A stretch of DNA of 54,203 nt from JAPUDQ01 sp049644865 (GCA_049644865.1 JBARSV010000038.1:1-54203); one strand, 5' to 3'. Shown: positions 38,694 to 48,214, counted from the stretch's first letter. The notes: generated from the sequence alone by a model not told the origin. Numbers and translations: made by a program.

Positions 38694-41309
38694 ATGAAAC
38701 AGGCTCTCACCAAGCTGTTCGGTGACCCGCAGGCACGAACTATCAAACGATTGACGAAGCGCGTCGCAGCGGTCAATGCGCTGGCCGAAAAGTACCACGA
38801 TATGAACAAAACCGACCTCAAGAAGCAGACTGAGGTGCTCAAGGATCGGCTTAAAAAGAAGAGTACGACTCTCGACACTATCTTGCCCGATGCGTTTGCG
38901 CTGGTGCGTGAGATGAGTGACCGCGTGCTTGGTCAGCGTCACTACGACGTACAGCTCGTGGCGGGTATCGCCTTGCATGAAGGCAATGTCGCGGAGATGA
39001 AAACCGGTGAAGGTAAGACACTCATGGCCACAGCTCCCGTCTATCTCAATGCATTGTCCGAGAAGGGTGTGCATGTCGTGACGGTCAATGATTACCTCGC
39101 GCAGCGTGACTGTGGCTGGATGGGCGAACTCTACGATGCTCTTGGTCTCTCAACGGGCTGTATCATCAACGACCAATCATTTTTGTACGATGGCAAGCAC
39201 GACAATCCCGATCATACCGACCCACGCATGAAAAAACTGCGCCCTTGCACTCGCAAGGAAGCGTACGCTGCCGACATCACCTATGGTACGAACAACGAAT
39301 TTGGCTTTGACTACCTCCGCGACAACATGGTCAATGAGACGGATTTGCTGCGTCAGCGAGAACTCAACTTTGCTATCGTTGACGAGGTTGACTCGATCTT
39401 GATCGACGAAGCACGCACACCGTTGATTATCAGCGCACCGGCCAGCGAAAACCCCGAGCAATATATCCGTTTTAGTAAGGTTGCGGCCAGTCTCAAGCCC
39501 GATCACTACATACTCGATGAAAAACGTCGTTCAGTCAGCCTGACTGATGAGGGTGTCGAAAAAGTTCAAAAACTACTTGGCGTCAAAAACCTCTATAGCC
39601 CCGATCACGTCCGCTCGGTCTACCATATGGATCAAGCCTTGCGTGCCCAGGCGCTGTTCCGCCGCGACAAAGATTATGTCGTGACGACCGATGGTGAGGT
39701 GATCATCGTCGATGAATTTACCGGGCGGCTCATGCATGGTCGTCGCTACAACGAAGGATTGCACCAAGCAATTGAGGCCAAGGAATCCGTCCAAGTTCGC
39801 GAAGAGAGTCAGACGCTGGCGACGATTTCATTTCAGAACTATTTTCGCCTTTACACCAAGCTGAGTGGTATGACCGGTACGGCTTTCACGGAAGCTGAGG
39901 AGTTCCAACAGATTTATGGACTCGATGTTATCCAGATCCCACCAAACCGTCCGCTTGTCCGCAAAGACCACGTCGACAAGATATTTAAGAGTGAGACAGG
40001 CAAGATTAAAGCTTTGGTGGCCGATGTTAAAGAATTGCAGCAACAAGGTCGTCCAGTCTTGATCGGAAGTGCGAGTATTGCGAAAAACGAGCTGATCAGC
40101 AAGGCGCTAACCAAAGCTGGCATCAAACATGAACTACTGAACGCCAAAAACAACGAGCGCGAGGCAGCGATTGTGGCTGAAGCAGGCAAGGCCGGGGCAG
40201 TGACACTGGCGACAAATATCGCCGGTCGTGGTACTGACATCGTGCTGGGTCCTGGCGTCAAAGAAGCTGGTGGTCTGGCAGTGCTCGGGTCGGAACGACA
40301 CGAAGCGCGTCGTATCGACAATCAGCTCCGTGGTCGCGGTGGTCGCCAGGGTGATCCGGGCAGCACGCAGTTTTACGTGAGTACTGAGGATGATTTGATG
40401 CGGATTTTTCAGGGTGAGCGCATCGCTGCTCTCATGGATCGGCTAGGTGTCGAGGAAGACATGCCGATTGAAAATCGCGCGGTCAGTAAGACGCTTGAAT
40501 CGGCCCAAAAACGCGTCGAGGGTTACAACTACGATACGCGTAAAAACGTCGTGCAGTACGACAATGTCATCAATCGTCATCGCAAAGTTGTCTACAAGAT
40601 TCGTCGCCAGATACTTGAGGGTGCAGATATTCGCGATGAAATCACACGGCTTCTGACTGAAAAAGTTCGTGATCTAACACTGTTACCGAGTAAGAACAAT
40701 CCGAAATTCGTCGAAGAGTTTGAGACGATCATACCAGTAAAGACAAGTGAAATTGAGAAGATCGGTGCCGAGAAAAAAGATCGTCCTCGTACCAAGATGG
40801 CACAGGCTGCTGCCGAAAAATTTTACAAATCTCGCGAAAAAGATCTCGGCGAAGACTTGATGCGTGGTCTCGAACGCGATGTCTACTTGCAGGTACTCGA
40901 TGTGTTGTGGATGCAGCACCTTGAAAACATGCAACATCTTCGTGAAGGCATACACTGGCGTAGTGTCGGTCAGCGCGACCCGCTCGTCGAGTATCGTTCA
41001 GAATCACAAAAAATGTTTGAGAGCTTGCAGCGCACGCTTCGCGACGAAGTGCTACGCACGATTTTCCACGTCAAAAAGCAAGAACTGCGTCCGGCCAAAC
41101 TCGAAGATGATGTTTACGAATCCGAGTTGACCAAAGCAGCGTCAAGTGCGATTGAGCAAGGCGTCAACGAACTGGGCAGCGCCGAGACGCACAAAACCGA
41201 CGAAGATTTCAAAGTAAAAAAAGATGCGGCCGCCAAAGTCAAAGCCGACCGCAAAAAATCCGCCAAGAAAAAACGTAAAACTGCCCGAGCGAGCAGGAAG
41301 CGACGATAG
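38694..41309 (+). CDS. secA: Preprotein translocase ATPase SecA
   Basis: The 871-aa motor drives secretory proteins through SecYEG. Walker A is in EMKTGEGKTLMA (about 101-112); the DEAD-type box reads VDEVDSILIDEARTPL; motif VI is RIDNQLRGRGGRQGDPGS. The helical scaffold and wing domains follow. The C-terminus is not the usual zinc-binding SecB motif but a Lys/Ala/Arg-rich tail (about 835-871), which could bind acidic phospholipids. A GAGAGG ribosome site precedes the ATG. Confidence 0.97.
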   Translation: MKQALTKLFGDPQARTIKRLTKRVAAVNALAEKYHDMNKTDLKKQTEVLKDRLKKKSTTLDTILPDAFALVREMSDRVLGQRHYDVQLVAGIALHEGNVAEMKTGEGKTLMATAPVYLNALSEKGVHVVTVNDYLAQRDCGWMGELYDALGLSTGCIINDQSFLYDGKHDNPDHTDPRMKKLRPCTRKEAYAADITYGTNNEFGFDYLRDNMVNETDLLRQRELNFAIVDEVDSILIDEARTPLIISAPASENPEQYIRFSKVAASLKPDHYILDEKRRSVSLTDEGVEKVQKLLGVKNLYSPDHVRSVYHMDQALRAQALFRRDKDYVVTTDGEVIIVDEFTGRLMHGRRYNEGLHQAIEAKESVQVREESQTLATISFQNYFRLYTKLSGMTGTAFTEAEEFQQIYGLDVIQIPPNRPLVRKDHVDKIFKSETGKIKALVADVKELQQQGRPVLIGSASIAKNELISKALTKAGIKHELLNAKNNEREAAIVAEAGKAGAVTLATNIAGRGTDIVLGPGVKEAGGLAVLGSERHEARRIDNQLRGRGGRQGDPGSTQFYVSTEDDLMRIFQGERIAALMDRLGVEEDMPIENRAVSKTLESAQKRVEGYNYDTRKNVVQYDNVINRHRKVVYKIRRQILEGADIRDEITRLLTEKVRDLTLLPSKNNPKFVEEFETIIPVKTSEIEKIGAEKKDRPRTKMAQAAAEKFYKSREKDLGEDLMRGLERDVYLQVLDVLWMQHLENMQHLREGIHWRSVGQRDPLVEYRSESQKMFESLQRTLRDEVLRTIFHVKKQELRPAKLEDDVYESELTKAASSAIEQGVNELGSAETHKTDEDFKVKKDAAAKVKADRKKSAKKKRKTARASRKRR

Positions 41310-41337
41310 ATGATGCGGCATCACGACAGTCGCTTCC

Positions 41338-41445
41338 CAAAATTTGCGAGGCAAATTTTGTTTATGCGCTCCTTCTCCTCGGCTCCTGCCACTCGTTCCG
41401 CCCCTAAATTTTTTTCGGCAGCTACCCGAAAAATAATTTTGGGGC
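41338..41445 (+). terminator. Hairpin pair after secA
   Basis: First hairpin: CAAAATTTGC (41338-41347), loop GAG, GCAAATTTTG (41351-41360), then TTT. Second: GCCCC plus AT-rich arm (41400-41418) pairing with CCGAAAAA...GGGGC (to 41445), with one bulge and one mismatch. The gap 41310-41530 has no convincing gene. Confidence 0.65.
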
Positions 41446-41530
41446 AGCCCCGACTCGCGTCACCCGAGGCTGGCGTTAGTCTCTTTTCCTCAACATCCTT
41501 TCTTCCTTCTGTCTCAGGCGAGGTGCAGCG

Positions 41531-42814
41531 ATGAAGCATATCGTCACTGAAGTTGAGTTGCGCAGCGGTGCTCGTGGGTTACTCATCCATGTCCCAGGTG
41601 CGCAGGTCATGAGTACTCGCGTGCAATTTCGGGCCGGCACGCGTTATGTTCGTGACAAGTCGATCGAAGAGACGGCGCATATCATGGAGCACATGGCGTT
41701 TGGTGCCAATGCTCGGTTCAAAGATGCTGCCGAATACGATGCAGAATTTACTAAAAACGGTGCGTATTTTAATGCCACGACAGCTGATTACAGCATGGTA
41801 TATATGACGGATTGTGCTGATTTTGAATGGGATCGCATATTGGAACTGCAGCAGCTGAGCATCACGAAGCCGCGATTTATCGAGGAAGAGCTGAAGAGTG
41901 AGGCGGGCAATGTCCGCAACGAGCTCAATGGTTATCTCAACAATCATATGTGGGTGCTATGGTCAAAGATGGGTCAAGTGCTTGGTGAAGATATCTTGAC
42001 GTGGCAGGAGCGTATCAAGACGATCGGCAATGTCACCGTGGCTGACATTCGCGAGCATTATCGCCGTACACACACGCTCGCAAATATGCGGTTTGTCATC
42101 GCAGGCCATATTCATGGTCGTGAACAGCAGATCAAAGATATGCTGAGCTCGTGGGAATTACCCGAGGGTGAGCGGCTCAGTGTGCCAGTCGATGAACTGC
42201 ACCGGGCTGATCCACTACTGATTAAGCGCAAAGAGGCAACCAATTTTACCTTTGGCCTCAGTATGGTTGTGCCACGCCGTCTGAGTGATGCCGAGATCGA
42301 TGCTATGCAATTTGCCGACCACATATTGAATGGCACATTTCGTTCTCGCATATTTGGTGGTGCCCGCAAAAAAGGCCTTGCGTACGGCATGTGGAGCAAC
42401 GCCAGCGCCAACGAGCACAACAGCACGTGGGATTTTGGTACTGAGCTTGATCCCGAATCAGCACCAGAATTATTTGAACTCATCGCCCGTGAAGTTCGCG
42501 CTGTCATAAATGGCGAGATAACTGACGAAGAAGTCGAGGCTGCACGCCAATACGCTCTCGGCCGTCACCAAATGGGCGCGCAAACCGCCGGCCAAATCAA
42601 CAATTGGTACGCCGACCGCTATTTCTTTGACGGCCGTATCAATGATTATGATGTCCGGCCAAGCGAGATCGAAGCCGTCACGCGTGATCGTATCGTCGAA
42701 ACCGCTCGCGAGTTCATCAACGCCGACTGCTGGCTACTTGGTGGTATCGGCAATGTCGACAAAGCATTTGTCGATAGCTTGCATGAAAAACTTGTACCGT
42801 TGTTTGAGAAATAG
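41531..42814 (+). CDS. M16 family zinc peptidase
   Basis: The 427-aa protein has the inverted zinc motif HIMEH (H-x-x-E-H, about residues 50-54), and the third ligand Glu in the region EEELKSEAGNVRNEL about 75 residues later. Two repeated alpha/beta halves are visible, the second inactive (about 220-427), as in processing peptidase-like M16B proteins. The characteristic second-half motif SMVVPRRLSDAEIDAM is followed by a GxxxxRIF-type loop. No signal peptide is present, so the protein is probably cytoplasmic and digests short peptides. Confidence 0.9.
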   Translation: MKHIVTEVELRSGARGLLIHVPGAQVMSTRVQFRAGTRYVRDKSIEETAHIMEHMAFGANARFKDAAEYDAEFTKNGAYFNATTADYSMVYMTDCADFEWDRILELQQLSITKPRFIEEELKSEAGNVRNELNGYLNNHMWVLWSKMGQVLGEDILTWQERIKTIGNVTVADIREHYRRTHTLANMRFVIAGHIHGREQQIKDMLSSWELPEGERLSVPVDELHRADPLLIKRKEATNFTFGLSMVVPRRLSDAEIDAMQFADHILNGTFRSRIFGGARKKGLAYGMWSNASANEHNSTWDFGTELDPESAPELFELIAREVRAVINGEITDEEVEAARQYALGRHQMGAQTAGQINNWYADRYFFDGRINDYDVRPSEIEAVTRDRIVETAREFINADCWLLGGIGNVDKAFVDSLHEKLVPLFEK

Positions 42815-42824
42815 AAAATACATT

Positions 42825-42939
42825 GATCGTTGAACGTCGATCTTTGATCATTGGTTGATCGTTTATCTTTGAACGTTGTGGCTACAAATGAAAAATGATC
42901 AATGAAAAATTAATGATCAATGCTAAATGATCAATGATC
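42825..42939. repeat. Full heptamer hairpin element, copy 3 (115 bp)
   Basis: Left arm: four units (42825-42852, GATCNTT type), slip GGTT (42853-42856), three units (42857-42877). Core GTGGCTACA (42878-42886). Right arm: three units (42887-42907), slip AATT (42908-42911), four units (42912-42939, AATGATC type). The word and the GGTT slip match copy 2, so these two are homologous repeats 4.3 kb apart. Confidence 0.88.
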
Positions 42940-42992
42940 AATCTGCCCTCGACTTATTGCGTATTTCATATCCCATACTGCATACTTAAGAC

Positions 42993-44282
42993 ATGAAGGT
43001 CGCAATTGCAGGTTATGGTCTTGAAGGTGAATCGAACTACCGCTATTGGCAGGCGCGAGGCGACGATGTCACAATTGTCGATGAAGCTGAGGTGCCCGCG
43101 AAGCCGATTCCTGAAGGCGCCACAACGATCCTCGGCGAGAGGGTATTTCGAACATTGCATGATTTTGACCTCGTCGTGCGGACAGCGAGCCTGCCACCGC
43201 ATTTTATCGTGACCGATGGCCGTATATGGTCGAGTACCAATGAATTTTTCAAAAGGTGTCCCGCACCCATCATCGGCGTGACCGGTACCAAAGGCAAGGG
43301 GACGACTAGTAGTCTGATTACCAGCATATTGAGAGCAGCCGGACACACTGTACACTTAGTGGGCAATATCGGACAGCCTCCCCTCGATGTGCTGCCGCGT
43401 ATCACGGCTGACGATATCGTGGTTTTCGAACTCAGCAGTTTTCAGCTGTGGGATCTCGAGCGCAGCCCACACGTCGCAGTGGTGCTCATGATCGAGCCTG
43501 ATCATCTCGATGTCCATGCCGATTTCAAAGACTATATCCGCGCCAAGAGTAACATTCGTCGCAACCAGACGGCGAATGATGTGTGTTTTTACCATCCGTC
43601 GAACAAATGGAGTGAGCAAATTGCGAAAAGTTCGGTTTTGGGTGATCGTACACGCTACAATGCCCGTGATGCCGACGGTGTCTATGTTGAAGGTGATGAT
43701 TTTTGCGTCGAAGGCGAGACGATTTGTAAACTACGTGAGCTTAGTCTACCTGGTGCGCACAATGTCGAAAATGCTTGTGCCGCCATCTCAGCTGCCCGTG
43801 TCTTTACCCTCGATAAACAAGCTATCGCCAAGGGTCTGCGGGTCTTCGAAGGTTTACCGCATCGTCTCAAATTTGTTCGTGAGGTCGATGGGGTGAAGTA
43901 TTATGATGACAGTATCGCAACTACACCTGGGTCAGCCCGCGCCGCATTACAATCATTTGACGAGCCAAAGATTATTATCCTCGGAGGCTCAAAAAAGGGG
44001 TCGGAGTACGACGACATAGTTCGAGAATGCAAACAGCGAGACACGAAAGTCGTTGCGATTGGCGAGACTGGCAAGCCTATCGCCGAAATGTGTCGTAATA
44101 GTGGCGTGGAGGTGATAGAGCCAGCCGGCGGTATGTCCGAAATTGTGTCTGCCTGTCAATCAATTGCTGATCCTGGTTCGGTTGTCATACTTAGTCCCGC
44201 GAGCGCTAGCTTTGACATGTTCAAAAACTATAGCGATCGCGGCGACCAGTTTGTCGCAGCCGTCAACCGACTAGCTGCGTAA
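42993..44282 (+). CDS. murD: UDP-N-acetylmuramoylalanine--D-glutamate ligase
   Basis: The 429-aa Mur ligase adds D-Glu to UDP-MurNAc-L-Ala in the cytoplasm. The ATP loop is GTKGKGTTSS (about 95-104), followed by ELSSFQLWDLE, EPDHLDVH and the C-terminal domain with YYDDSIATTPGSARAAL. It is convergent with murI, the enzyme that makes its D-Glu substrate, and the 3' ends overlap by 20 bp. No Shine-Dalgarno; possible -10 boxes CATACT at 42974 and 42981. Confidence 0.95.
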   Translation: MKVAIAGYGLEGESNYRYWQARGDDVTIVDEAEVPAKPIPEGATTILGERVFRTLHDFDLVVRTASLPPHFIVTDGRIWSSTNEFFKRCPAPIIGVTGTKGKGTTSSLITSILRAAGHTVHLVGNIGQPPLDVLPRITADDIVVFELSSFQLWDLERSPHVAVVLMIEPDHLDVHADFKDYIRAKSNIRRNQTANDVCFYHPSNKWSEQIAKSSVLGDRTRYNARDADGVYVEGDDFCVEGETICKLRELSLPGAHNVENACAAISAARVFTLDKQAIAKGLRVFEGLPHRLKFVREVDGVKYYDDSIATTPGSARAALQSFDEPKIIILGGSKKGSEYDDIVRECKQRDTKVVAIGETGKPIAEMCRNSGVEVIEPAGGMSEIVSACQSIADPGSVVILSPASASFDMFKNYSDRGDQFVAAVNRLAA

Positions 44283-44904
44283 TACGTCTCGCGATCGAGT
44301 CTGTTGGTTCTATGACGCATGCGTGGTTGTCAGCAATCGACTCAATCAGTGATTTTATCCAATGATAATGCGTGCAACCAAGTACTATTACATCGGCTCC
44401 CTCTGCTATCACTGACTCTATCGTTGAGTGAATAATTGCCTCGTTTACCGTATTGTTTTCGATCATCGATGCCCATGATGAACAATCAGGTTCGCAAACG
44501 GTCAACGCGTGAGCGTATTCAGCCTTCAGGGAATGGTAGCGGTCACTTGCCAATGTTGCGGGTGTGGCGCACACGGCGATAGTGTGAGTCTTGGTGAGTG
44601 AAGCGGCAGTCTTGACCATAGGTTCGATGCCAATAAACTGCTGGCTTGGATAGCGCTGGCGTAGTGCTGGCAGTGCGTTGGTTGTGGCGGTGTTGCAGGC
44701 TATGACGATGACATCACACCGTGCGACGAATAGTGGCTGTAGCGCCGCGTCAGTTAGCGCTATGATGTGCTCGGGTGTTTTTGAGCCATATGGCAGATTG
44801 GCACGGTCACTCACCGATACAATTGTTGCCTCGGGAAAATGCACTTTCAGATCACGTGCTACTGCTTCGCCGCCAATACCGCTGTCGAATATGCCGATTT
44901 TCAT
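44263..44904 (-). CDS. murI: Glutamate racemase
   Basis: The 213-aa enzyme interconverts L- and D-Glu for peptidoglycan. The two catalytic cysteines are in VIACNTATTNALP and VLGCTHYHW, and the N-terminal motif is IGIFDSGIGG. Length is a little shorter than the usual 260. The frame is open to 44958, but the ATG at 44904 directly precedes the conserved MKIGIFDSG and lies 12 nt after a TATACT (44922-44917 on the minus strand). Confidence 0.94.
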   Translation of the reverse strand: MKIGIFDSGIGGEAVARDLKVHFPEATIVSVSDRANLPYGSKTPEHIIALTDAALQPLFVARCDVIVIACNTATTNALPALRQRYPSQQFIGIEPMVKTAASLTKTHTIAVCATPATLASDRYHSLKAEYAHALTVCEPDCSSWASMIENNTVNEAIIHSTIESVIAEGADVIVLGCTHYHWIKSLIESIADNHACVIEPTDSIARRITQLVG

Positions 44905-44959
44905 ACGTACTCGTACAGTATATCTTAAAAAAACGAAAGCGGGGCGTTGCCGGTTCACC

Positions 44960-44994
44960 TACTATCTACCAACTACCAAATACCATATACTAAT
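44960..44994. repeat. Half heptamer array before prfB
   Basis: Five units of period 7, TACTATC, TACCAAC, TACCAAA, TACCATA, TACTAAT (44960-44994), end 4 nt before the prfB ATG. No mirrored arm and no Shine-Dalgarno. Confidence 0.7.
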
Positions 44995-44998
44995 CCCT

Positions 44999-46087
44999 AT
45001 GCAACCTTTAGTTAAACGGGCAGGTGAACTCAAAACTTCGATCGACGAGGCGTTTTTGCAATTAAACATTGCTGCCAAGGCCGAAGAGTTGGCGCATATC
45101 GACGAGCAACTGGCCGAGAGCGATGTCTGGAGCAACCTTGAGCGGGCCCAGATGCTCAGCAAACAAGCAGCGAGTCTGAGGGCGCAGATTGAGCCGTGGC
45201 AAACACTTCGCGCGCAGAGTACCGATATACAAGAGCTGATGGCGATTGGTGATGATTCGATGGTGCGCGAGTTTGGCGAACAACTGACCGCTATGGAAAC
45301 AGAGCTCACGCGGCTCAAAAAGGATTTATTGTTTCGTGGGGAGTACGATGACCACCATGCAATCGTCAAGCTCAGTGCCGGCGTGGGCGGCACCGATGCG
45401 CAGGATTGGTGTGAGATGTTGGAGCGCATGTACCTGCGATGGGGCGAAAAACATGGCTTCAAAACAGAGCTCATCGAACGAAGTCCGGGTGAAGAAGCCG
45501 GTATCAAATCAGCCACGTACAGTTTCGCTGGTCCGTATGCCTACGGCAAATTACAGTCTGAGCACGGCGTGCATCGGCTGGTGCGTCTCAGCCCATTTAA
45601 CTCAGACAATCTCCGTCAGACCAGCTTTGCCCTTGTCGAGATCATGCCCGAGATCGACACACCCGACGAAGTCGTCATCGACGACAAAGACCTCAAGATC
45701 GATGTCTACCGCGCCGGCGGCCACGGTGGGCAATCGGTCAACACGACCGACAGCGCCGTGCGGGTGACGCATCTGCCAACTGGCATCGTCGTCGCTATCC
45801 AAAACGAACGCTCACAGCTGCAAAATCGTGAGACCGCCATGAAAATACTGCGCGGCAAACTCGCTGCCATGCAGCTCGAACAACATGCTGAGAAATTATC
45901 CGACCTCCAGGCTGGAGAATCAGCCAGCTGGGGCGCGCAAATCCGCAACTACGTGCTACACCCATACCAACAGGTCAAAGATACCCGCACCAAACATGAA
46001 GACAAAGATACCGCCGCGGTTCTTGACGGCAAAATTGATGGATTTATCGAAGCGTGGCTAGAGCATATTCTGCCCGCTACTATATAG
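44999..46087 (+). CDS. prfB: Peptide chain release factor 2
   Basis: The protein has 362 aa from the ATG at 44999. The RF2 tripeptide SPF lies at 198-200 (reads UAA and UGA) and GGQ at 243-245. The whole gene is in one frame: the programmed +1 frameshift with an early in-frame UGA, common in other bacteria, is absent. The frame is open upstream to 44678, but that part runs antisense through murI and the heptamer array. Presence of RF2 supports UGA as stop. Confidence 0.96.
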   Translation: MQPLVKRAGELKTSIDEAFLQLNIAAKAEELAHIDEQLAESDVWSNLERAQMLSKQAASLRAQIEPWQTLRAQSTDIQELMAIGDDSMVREFGEQLTAMETELTRLKKDLLFRGEYDDHHAIVKLSAGVGGTDAQDWCEMLERMYLRWGEKHGFKTELIERSPGEEAGIKSATYSFAGPYAYGKLQSEHGVHRLVRLSPFNSDNLRQTSFALVEIMPEIDTPDEVVIDDKDLKIDVYRAGGHGGQSVNTTDSAVRVTHLPTGIVVAIQNERSQLQNRETAMKILRGKLAAMQLEQHAEKLSDLQAGESASWGAQIRNYVLHPYQQVKDTRTKHEDKDTAAVLDGKIDGFIEAWLEHILPATI

Positions 46088-46150
46088 TTAGGTGCATCAT
46101 GCTAGTCAATATAATCATTTTATCAGTGTCTAACCCCGTAAAACAGGGTT

Positions 46151-47410
46151 CTAACTGATTTTGCCGTAGCCAGGGCTACTGCGATTCCAGTAATCGTGTT
46201 CGTGACCTCTTATTCCAGGGACGGTACCGTTGTTTGAAGGACCATTTTTCATGGCAGTTGAGCCGATTTCGAGTAATTGTCTACTTGCCATATACTGACG
46301 TTGACGCATACATAGAAGTTCTATACAAGCTACTACGAGGTCTAGTCTAGCAGCGTCTTCCGACGATTTTTCGTGAGAAAAAGTCTTAAGAATCGCTGTC
46401 GCTATCAGTTCAATTGCGTCTGGGTATGATAAATCTCCACGTGCACCGATTTTTTCCTTACCAAGTTGTGGAGCCAAATGATCGGCAAGTTCCAGGAGTG
46501 CAGACATGGGGACATTCTGCTCAACTTGACTCACAGGAAGGTAGGTATTGTACTCTCCTCGGGCGGTCGTCTCGGCACGCTCTAAGAGAAATTCGTACAT
46601 GATTTGACAGTTGTTATTATTGGGTGCGACACTTCGCAATGTTTGCATGAGTACTGTTTTAGGAGCCTTTGAATAGTGATGTTTTGTATCCTTGACCAAA
46701 GAGTCGGGTATGTTATTTGTTTCATAATAGTGTCTAACAGTCGCCAACAGACGTGCCTGGTTGATTACGTCCAGTTTAGTATTGCCTGTACCGATACTCT
46801 CTAATAGTCTCGATATTACTACATCACGATCTTTGCCGAGGATAGGTTTTTCAGCTTTAAGTGTGTCGCTCACTGCAGCAATTAGCCTCGTTCTAGCGTC
46901 AGGTGAGTCGCCATGAGTGAATGATTCGTAGTCTGCGACTGGCGTGAGAAGTGACGGCTCTTTTATGCCAAATGTCATGGATGCGATAACTTTCTTTCTT
47001 GTGCTGAGAGGAGGTAGGCCCGCAACGGTTTTAGCAAAGAGACTAGCTATCGTATTATCAATCTCTATGAGTCCGGTAAATTTTTCTAAGGCTGCAGAGG
47101 CACTTTCGGGTGCAAACATACCATTAAAAGTCTCGAAAAGGGTTGGAGATACTTGAATTGGCAAAGAACTGGATAGCAGGTCATTTCGTACCCTCTCTGT
47201 CAAGCGGCGCATCACGATATAATCGTGGTCTCCGAGAGCTTGCATAACTCTCGTCTCATGAGTACCCGAAGGATTCTGGGACAACTCGCTGTCTCTAAGT
47301 CCGTGTACATCTTGGATATCAGTTTCGCTTATACTCTGACGTATGGCCTCACTTAGTGATGTGACTGCTGTTTCTGATCTTTGTCGTGATGAATCTTGAT
47401 CTAATACCAT
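46151..47410 (-). CDS. Soluble helical protein of unknown function
   Basis: The 419-aa protein has no signal peptide or TM helix and is predicted nearly all alpha-helical. The N-terminus (1-50) is Ser/Gln-rich and likely disordered; the C-terminus (395-419) is Gly/Asn/Ser-rich. I recognise no motif or family. It stands alone on the minus strand between prfB and ftsE and has a good promoter. Base composition is slightly more AT-rich than its neighbours, so it may be a lineage-specific or acquired gene. Confidence 0.7.
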   Translation of the reverse strand: MVLDQDSSRQRSETAVTSLSEAIRQSISETDIQDVHGLRDSELSQNPSGTHETRVMQALGDHDYIVMRRLTERVRNDLLSSSLPIQVSPTLFETFNGMFAPESASAALEKFTGLIEIDNTIASLFAKTVAGLPPLSTRKKVIASMTFGIKEPSLLTPVADYESFTHGDSPDARTRLIAAVSDTLKAEKPILGKDRDVVISRLLESIGTGNTKLDVINQARLLATVRHYYETNNIPDSLVKDTKHHYSKAPKTVLMQTLRSVAPNNNNCQIMYEFLLERAETTARGEYNTYLPVSQVEQNVPMSALLELADHLAPQLGKEKIGARGDLSYPDAIELIATAILKTFSHEKSSEDAARLDLVVACIELLCMRQRQYMASRQLLEIGSTAMKNGPSNNGTVPGIRGHEHDYWNRSSPGYGKIS

Positions 47411-47416
47411 ATTTCA

Positions 47417-47445
47417 ACAATATCATACTGATGATATTTTGTCAA
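47417..47445 (-). promoter_or_regulatory. Promoter of the unknown 419-aa gene, leaderless
   Basis: Minus strand TTGACA (47445-47440), 17-bp spacer, extended -10 TGA-TATTGT (47422-47417); the ATG (47410) follows after 6 nt. Confidence 0.65.
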
Positions 47446-47513
47446 TTTCTAGGTGTTGCGATTTGAATGAGAATTCAGGGATCTTACCTACTGGGTGCTT
47501 CTGATAATGAATA

Positions 47514-47522
47514 TGTTATAAT
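47514..47522 (+). promoter_or_regulatory. ftsE promoter, leaderless
   Basis: Extended -10 TGT-TATAAT at 47514-47522; the ATG is at 47531, 8 nt downstream, without a Shine-Dalgarno. Confidence 0.65.
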
Positions 47523-47530
47523 TACAAACG

Positions 47531-48214
47531 ATGATCTTACTTGACCGCGTATCAAAGGCCTATGGTAAGGACGGGGAACCGGCGCTTAGCCGGATTAGTT
47601 TACATATCGAACCCAACGAGTTTGTGATATTGGTTGGCACGAGTGGAGCGGGCAAGAGCACGTTGCTCAAACTGTTGACTCGAGAGGAAAAACCGACCAG
47701 CGGCAAGATTGTTGTTGGCGGTATTGACTATGACACGTTGAAGGACAAACACGTGCCGTTGCTGCGACGCAAGATCGGCGTCGTTTTCCAAGATTTTAAA
47801 TTGTTGCCACAGCGGACGGTGTTTGAAAATATCGCCTTTGCGCTCGAGATTGCTGGTATGACCAACCGCGAGATCAAGACGACGGTACCCAAAGTTATCG
47901 AGCTGGTTGGCCTGAGCGGCAAAGAAAACAATTATCCGCGTGAACTCTCAGGCGGCGAGCGACAGCGGGTGGCAATAGCTCGAGCTGTCGTGCGCCAGCC
48001 AAAGATACTGATCGCTGATGAGCCAACAGGCAATCTCGATCCAAAACACTCATGGGATATCGTGCGTCTCCTTGAGAAGATCAACCGCTATGGCACGACT
48101 GTGTTGCTGACGACGCACAACGTTGAGATCGTCAACAAGCTCAAGCGTCGTGTGATTACGCTCGATCATGGTAAGATTACCTCAGATCAGGCGACGGGGA
48201 GTTACAAACAATGA
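47531..48214 (+). CDS. ftsE: Cell-division ATP-binding protein FtsE
   Basis: The 227-aa protein has Walker A GTSGAGKST (36-44), signature LSGGERQR, Walker B ILIADEPTGNLD and H-loop TTHN. The typical FtsE start MILLDRVSKAYG matches. With FtsX it converts ATP hydrolysis into activation of a septal peptidoglycan hydrolase. The 141-bp gap to ftsX (48215-48355) holds no gene. Confidence 0.95.
   Translation: MILLDRVSKAYGKDGEPALSRISLHIEPNEFVILVGTSGAGKSTLLKLLTREEKPTSGKIVVGGIDYDTLKDKHVPLLRRKIGVVFQDFKLLPQRTVFENIAFALEIAGMTNREIKTTVPKVIELVGLSGKENNYPRELSGGERQRVAIARAVVRQPKILIADEPTGNLDPKHSWDIVRLLEKINRYGTTVLLTTHNVEIVNKLKRRVITLDHGKITSDQATGSYKQ

Noticed and set aside
41310..41534. A 74-codon frame after secA
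   Set aside because: It consists mainly of the two terminator-like hairpins and lacks a ribosome site.
44678..44998. N-terminal extension of prfB by 107 codons
   Set aside because: The extension runs antisense to murI and through a heptamer array; the ATG at 44999 gives the normal RF2 length and N-terminus.
45001..45120. Programmed frameshift in RF2
   Set aside because: The RF2 frame is continuous from its ATG and no early in-frame UGA with a slippery CUU is present.
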